In this document: positions 32,726 through 36,247 of the stretch, one piece after another | Numbering within the stretch: position 1 is the first letter of the stretch | Layout of the letters: the number at the start of each line of letters is the position of its first letter | Origin: Cytophagaceae bacterium | GTDB lineage: Bacteria > Bacteroidota > Bacteroidia > Cytophagales > Cytophagaceae | Assembly: GCA_021151805.1 (NCBI GenBank) | Contig: JAGKWN010000037.1 | Location: forward strand, 1-36,247 | Reading direction: 5' to 3' | DNA: 36,247 nucleotides | Notes under the pieces: model-generated | What the model saw: the letters and a program-made list of their open reading frames with translations, nothing else | Database searches by the model: none | What the model was told of the DNA's origin: nothing | Position numbers and translations under genes: made by a program

Positions 32726-34639
32726 ATGATATTAGATTCAAAAATACCAGACGGACCGTTAGCTGACAAGTGGACCAAATACAAGTTCAACCTTAAGCTG
32801 GTAAACCCTGCAAACAAAAGAAAGTACAACATCATTGTTGTAGGTACAGGACTTGCAGGTTCTTCTGCTGCTGCCTCATTAGCAGAATTAGGTTACAATG
32901 TTCAGGCATTCTGCTTCCAGGATAGCCCGCGTCGTGCGCACTCAATTGCAGCACAAGGCGGTATCAATGCAGCAAAAAATTATCCAAACGATGGTGACTC
33001 TGTTTACCGTCTGTTTTATGATACAGTTAAAGGTGGTGACTACCGTGCACGTGAAGCAAACGTTCACCGTTTGGCGGAAGTCTCTGTAAATATTATTGAC
33101 CAGTGCGTGGCACAAGGTGTTCCTTTTGCACGCGAATATGGTGGATTATTAGATAACCGTTCATTCGGTGGTTCTCAGGTATCACGTACTTTCTATGCAC
33201 GTGGCCAGACAGGACAGCAGTTGTTACTTGGTGCATACAGCGCATTGAGCCGCCAGATCCACACTGGTAAAGTTAAAATGCATACGCGTGAAGAAATGCT
33301 TGACCTCGTAATGATCGACGGACAGGCAAAAGGTATTGTAACGCGTAATCTGGAGACAGGTAAGATTGAAACACATGCGGCGCACGCAGTACTTCTTTGT
33401 ACAGGTGGTTACGGTAACGTATTCTTCTTATCTACAAACGCACAGGGTTCAAACGTAACAGCAGCATGGAGAGCACACAAGCACGGTGCGTTGTTCGCTA
33501 ACCCTTGCTTTACTCAGATACACCCTACATGTATACCGGTTTCAGGTGATCACCAGTCTAAATTGACATTGATGTCTGAATCTCTTCGTAACGACGGTCG
33601 TGTGTGGGTTCCAAAAGCAAAAGGCGATAACCGTCAGGCAAGTGCAATCCCTGAAGATGAAAGAGATTACTTCTTAGAAAGAAAATATCCATCATTCGGT
33701 AACCTGGTACCACGCGACGTGGCATCACGTAACGCGAAAGAACAGTGTGATGCAGGCAAAGGTGTTGGTACAAGCGGTTTAGCCGTTTACCTGGATTTTG
33801 CTGATGCAATCAGCCGTTTGGGTGAAGATACAGTACGTGCAAGATATGGTAACTTATTTGACATGTATGCACAGATCACTGGTGAGAATCCATATAAAGA
33901 ACCAATGCGTATCTACCCTGCGGTACACTATACCATGGGCGGTCTTTGGGTAGATTACAACTTAATGACAACAATACCTGGTTTATATGCATTAGGTGAA
34001 GCAAACTTCTCTGATCACGGTGCAAACCGTTTGGGAGCGTCTGCATTGATGCAAGGTTTAGCAGATGGTTACTTCGTAATTCCAAATACAGTGGGTGATT
34101 ACTTAGCAACAATCGGCCCGAAACCGGTAGATGCCAAACACCCGGCCTTTGCTGAAGCAAAAGCAAAGGTGGAAGAGCAGACAAAGAAACTATTAGCTAT
34201 TAAAGGAACAAAAACAGTTGCTGAGTACCACCGTGAATTAGGTCACATCATGTGGGAATACTGTGGCATGGCACGTAACGAAGCGGGCTTGAAAAAAGCA
34301 CAAGGCTTGATTCAGGCATTGCGTGCAGACTTCTGGAAGAACGTAAACGTTACAGGTACTAACGAAGAGCTGAATCAGCAGCTTGAGCGTGCAGGTCGTG
34401 TAGCGGATTTCTTAGAACTTGGTGAATTGATGGTTGTAGATGCATTGAACCGTACAGAATCTTGTGGTGGTCACTTCCGTGAAGAATCACAAACTGAAGA
34501 AGGAGAAGCATTACGTAACGACAATGATTTCTGCTATGTAGCAGCCTGGGAATACAAAGGCGATAACCAACCTGAAGTATTACATAAAGAAGTATTGAAA
34601 TTTGAAAGTGTTAAATTAACTCAAAGAAGTTATAAGTAA
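32726..34639 (+). CDS. sdhA: Succinate dehydrogenase/fumarate reductase flavoprotein subunit
   Basis: A 637-residue catalytic subunit that oxidises succinate to fumarate in the TCA cycle and feeds electrons to sdhB. The FAD-binding motif is GTGLAGSSAA (40-49), and the covalent FAD attachment His72 is in RAHSIAAQGGINAAKNY. The active-site regions include PRDVASRNAKEQC, HYTMGGLWVDYN and GLYALGEANFSDHGANRLGASAL. The C-terminal part (ELMVVDALNRTESCGGHFREE) is typical of the Bacillus/Wolinella branch. Codon choice looks more uniform than in neighbours, consistent with high expression. The sdhB ATG follows one base after the stop. Confidence 0.97.
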   Translation: MILDSKIPDGPLADKWTKYKFNLKLVNPANKRKYNIIVVGTGLAGSSAAASLAELGYNVQAFCFQDSPRRAHSIAAQGGINAAKNYPNDGDSVYRLFYDTVKGGDYRAREANVHRLAEVSVNIIDQCVAQGVPFAREYGGLLDNRSFGGSQVSRTFYARGQTGQQLLLGAYSALSRQIHTGKVKMHTREEMLDLVMIDGQAKGIVTRNLETGKIETHAAHAVLLCTGGYGNVFFLSTNAQGSNVTAAWRAHKHGALFANPCFTQIHPTCIPVSGDHQSKLTLMSESLRNDGRVWVPKAKGDNRQASAIPEDERDYFLERKYPSFGNLVPRDVASRNAKEQCDAGKGVGTSGLAVYLDFADAISRLGEDTVRARYGNLFDMYAQITGENPYKEPMRIYPAVHYTMGGLWVDYNLMTTIPGLYALGEANFSDHGANRLGASALMQGLADGYFVIPNTVGDYLATIGPKPVDAKHPAFAEAKAKVEEQTKKLLAIKGTKTVAEYHRELGHIMWEYCGMARNEAGLKKAQGLIQALRADFWKNVNVTGTNEELNQQLERAGRVADFLELGELMVVDALNRTESCGGHFREESQTEEGEALRNDNDFCYVAAWEYKGDNQPEVLHKEVLKFESVKLTQRSYK

Positions 34640-34640
34640 T

Positions 34641-35408
34641 ATGTCAGGTCACATGAATTTAACGTTAAAGGTTTGGCGTCAGAAAGATGCTAAATCTAAA
34701 GGCAAGCTTGAAACATACGAAGCAAAAGATATCTCTCCGGATATGTCATTCCTGGAGATGATTGATGTTGTGAACGAAGGCCTGATAAAAAAAGGAGTTG
34801 AACCTATTGCTTTTGACCACGATTGCCGTGAAGGTATCTGTGGCATGTGCAGCATGTATATCAACGGACACGCACACGGACCGAAAAAAGGGATCACAAC
34901 GTGTCAGCTGCATATGCGTAGCTTCAAAGATGGTGAAACAATAACAATCGAACCATGGAGAGCAAAAGCCTTCCCTGTTATTAAAGATTTAGTGGTAGAC
35001 CGTTCTGCATTTGACCGTATCATACAGGCAGGTGGCTACGTTTCAGTAAACACTGGTGTAACGATTGATGCCAATGCAATAGCAATTCCAAAAGAAAATG
35101 CTGATGCAGCTATGGATGCAGCAACCTGCATTGGTTGCGGTGCCTGCGTGGCAGCTTGTAAAAATGCTTCTGCTACCCTATTCTTATCTGCAAAAGTTTC
35201 TCAATTAGCATTATTGCCGCAAGGACATCCTGAAAGAGCTGCCCGTGTTGAAGCAATGATCGACCAGATGGAAGCTGAAGGTTTTGGTAACTGTACAAAC
35301 ACAGAAGCTTGTTCTGCTGAATGTCCGAAAGAGATCGGCCAGGAGCATATTGCACGTATGAACAGAGAGTTCTTCGCTGCAAAGCTTGGATCGAATAATA
35401 CAAAGTAA
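34641..35408 (+). CDS. sdhB: Succinate dehydrogenase/fumarate reductase iron-sulfur subunit
   Basis: A 255-residue subunit that passes electrons from FAD to the cytochrome b subunit. The [2Fe-2S] ligands are C62, C67, C70 (CREGICGMC) and C88. The [4Fe-4S] and [3Fe-4S] ligands are in CIGCGACVAAC (C163, C166, C169, C173) and CTNTEACSAEC (C218, C224, C228). Length is slightly above the usual 230-250. It is one base after sdhA, so translation is probably coupled. A strong terminator follows 25 nt after the stop and closes the operon. Confidence 0.97.
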   Translation: MSGHMNLTLKVWRQKDAKSKGKLETYEAKDISPDMSFLEMIDVVNEGLIKKGVEPIAFDHDCREGICGMCSMYINGHAHGPKKGITTCQLHMRSFKDGETITIEPWRAKAFPVIKDLVVDRSAFDRIIQAGGYVSVNTGVTIDANAIAIPKENADAAMDAATCIGCGACVAACKNASATLFLSAKVSQLALLPQGHPERAARVEAMIDQMEAEGFGNCTNTEACSAECPKEIGQEHIARMNREFFAAKLGSNNTK

Positions 35409-35432
35409 TTCCTTTTAAGAATTCGTATATAG

Positions 35433-35462
35433 AAAGTCCCGCTGGTAAAGCGGGACTTTTTT
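35433..35462 (+). terminator. Rho-independent terminator of sdhCAB
   Basis: A perfect 11-bp stem, AAAGTCCCGCT (35433-35443) with AGCGGGACTTT (35449-35459), has a 5-nt loop and runs into a T-tract to 35462. It lies 25 nt after the sdhB stop. Confidence 0.92.
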
Positions 35463-35485
35463 ATTGCATCTTTTCAGCATACACG

Positions 35486-36247
35486 ATGAAACTTACAGAA
35501 ATCTGGACAAGAGAATTGCTAAATGGAATTTTTGGAGGTTTAACACCAGTTAGCGATCCATTTGACAATACAACATTTTACATTTCAGATGGCTGGGGCT
35601 CCGCTTACCCTTCAATGAAATTAAGACATCTTTCCTTTGAAAATGGAAAAGAGCTGCATGCCGTATCCATAAAGAATTCTGTACGAAGTTTATATTTCAA
35701 TCCCGACGAAAGAAATATGTTTGCAACCTCAGATAATAAGATATTTCATATTGATAGAAAAGAGTTTTCAATTATCAATAAATTCGACAAAGGCATCCAA
35801 AAGTTTAGTGATTTCATTGCATCAAATGATACAGATACGCTTTTATTAATGAATAGGTCTTCAGACTTTCTTTTTGTTTATAATTATATCAATGGAAAAA
35901 CGACAAAGAAAAAATTAAAAACCTGCGGCGGTTTTTTTAAAGAAGATGAAAATACGTATTTGATTTTTTGTCCTCAAAGCGGTAGTGTACAGCAATACGA
36001 TTTAAAAACAAATACACTTAGAAAAATTTTACAAACCGAAGTTTTCTACAAATCCTACATTAGTAAGTCAAACAAATTATATTTCCATTTAGGTACAATT
36101 ATTGAAGCGACTTCAGATACATCCGAAAGAATTGATCCGATAAATAAAATTGTTATTCATTTAAAAAATGATTTGACAAAAAAAACGGAAATAAAATTTG
36201 AGTTCAGCTTTCAGAAATTTATTGTTTCAGAAAATGAGGAAAAATTG
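35486..36247 (+). CDS. Partial gene, probable beta-propeller-like protein, cut by window end
   Basis: An open frame of 254 codons from ATG 35486 to the last base, with no stop, so the gene is truncated by the window edge. There is no signal peptide (MKLTEIWTRELLNGIFGG). The sequence has repeated short beta-strand phrases ending in D or N: SVRSLYFNPDERNMFATSDNK, then IFHIDRKEFSIINKFDKG, then LFVYNYINGKTTKKKL, and VQQYDLKTNTLRKIL. This resembles blades of a WD40/quinoprotein-type propeller in a rather degenerate form. No family is recognised. A+T content is high compared with sdhCAB, and the gene follows the sdh terminator by 23 nt, so it has its own transcription or is weakly read through. Confidence 0.65.
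   Translation, partial: MKLTEIWTRELLNGIFGGLTPVSDPFDNTTFYISDGWGSAYPSMKLRHLSFENGKELHAVSIKNSVRSLYFNPDERNMFATSDNKIFHIDRKEFSIINKFDKGIQKFSDFIASNDTDTLLLMNRSSDFLFVYNYINGKTTKKKLKTCGGFFKEDENTYLIFCPQSGSVQQYDLKTNTLRKILQTEVFYKSYISKSNKLYFHLGTIIEATSDTSERIDPINKIVIHLKNDLTKKTEIKFEFSFQKFIVSENEEKL

Noticed and set aside
1..36247. tRNA, rRNA, riboswitch or insertion sequence
   Set aside because: No cloverleaf, rRNA-like stretch, known riboswitch core, transposase or integrase was recognised. A covariance-model scan would be needed to exclude small RNAs.

Overview
The window looks like a chromosomal segment of a gliding Bacteroidota bacterium, most likely a Cytophagales relative of Cytophaga hutchinsonii. The evidence is two very large secreted proteins ending in gliding-motility/type IX secretion (T9SS) type B sorting domains, a PorP/SprF-family outer-membrane protein next to one of them, a PorV/PorQ-like barrel, a single-subunit cytochrome b558 succinate dehydrogenase, an N-terminally extended NusB, and promoters of the Bacteroidota form TTG-N20-TAnnTTTG. 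The species assignment is inference from gene content. No tRNA, rRNA, CRISPR array, insertion sequence or integrase was seen.

Layout: 50-2482 (minus) is nusB, a YtxH-type membrane protein and a shrunken isocitrate/isopropylmalate dehydrogenase-like protein. 2705-5162 (plus) is an ABC exporter half-transporter and a small exported protein. 5163-7760 is an A+T-rich accessory patch with two orphan genes, an SGNH hydrolase, a decayed reading frame and a pair of ~70-nt direct repeats. 7760-9412 is a compact run of four small genes (DUF3303, Cys-rich membrane protein, GNAT acetyltransferase, orphan). 9409-12901 (minus) is a three-gene run with two secreted MORN-repeat proteins. 13182-15982 is a translationally coupled outer-membrane pair (PorV/PorQ-like barrel plus a helix-hairpin-helix protein). 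Next come a membrane-anchored J-domain protein and a PA0069-type radical SAM protein. 18001-23394 is a T9SS adhesin-like protein and its PorP/SprF-like neighbour. 23433-26884 (minus) holds a lipoprotein, bioB and sppA. folK and fabD converge on a shared hairpin terminator. 28771-31823 (minus) is a second T9SS type B protein overlapping a DCC-family thiol protein. 31992-35408 is the sdhCAB operon, closed by a strong terminator. The last gene is an unrecognised probable beta-propeller protein cut by the window edge.

The most unusual structure is a set of intergenic elements built on an exact 7-nt period. Three copies (1213-1315, 4491-4652, 28606-28770) carry CTAG-centred heptamers in two inverted arms. 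A fourth (15983-16035) has GC at eight positions exactly 7 nt apart and folds on itself. All four begin at, or within two bases of, the stop codon of the preceding gene. Because 7 is not a multiple of 3, successive UAGs of the CTAG type fall in different reading frames. I do not recognise a described family for these elements in this phylum.

Promoters with good spacing can be read directly upstream of sdhCAB, fabD, nusB and the 13182 gene. They help fix starts: the upstream in-frame extension of sdhC lies inside its own promoter.
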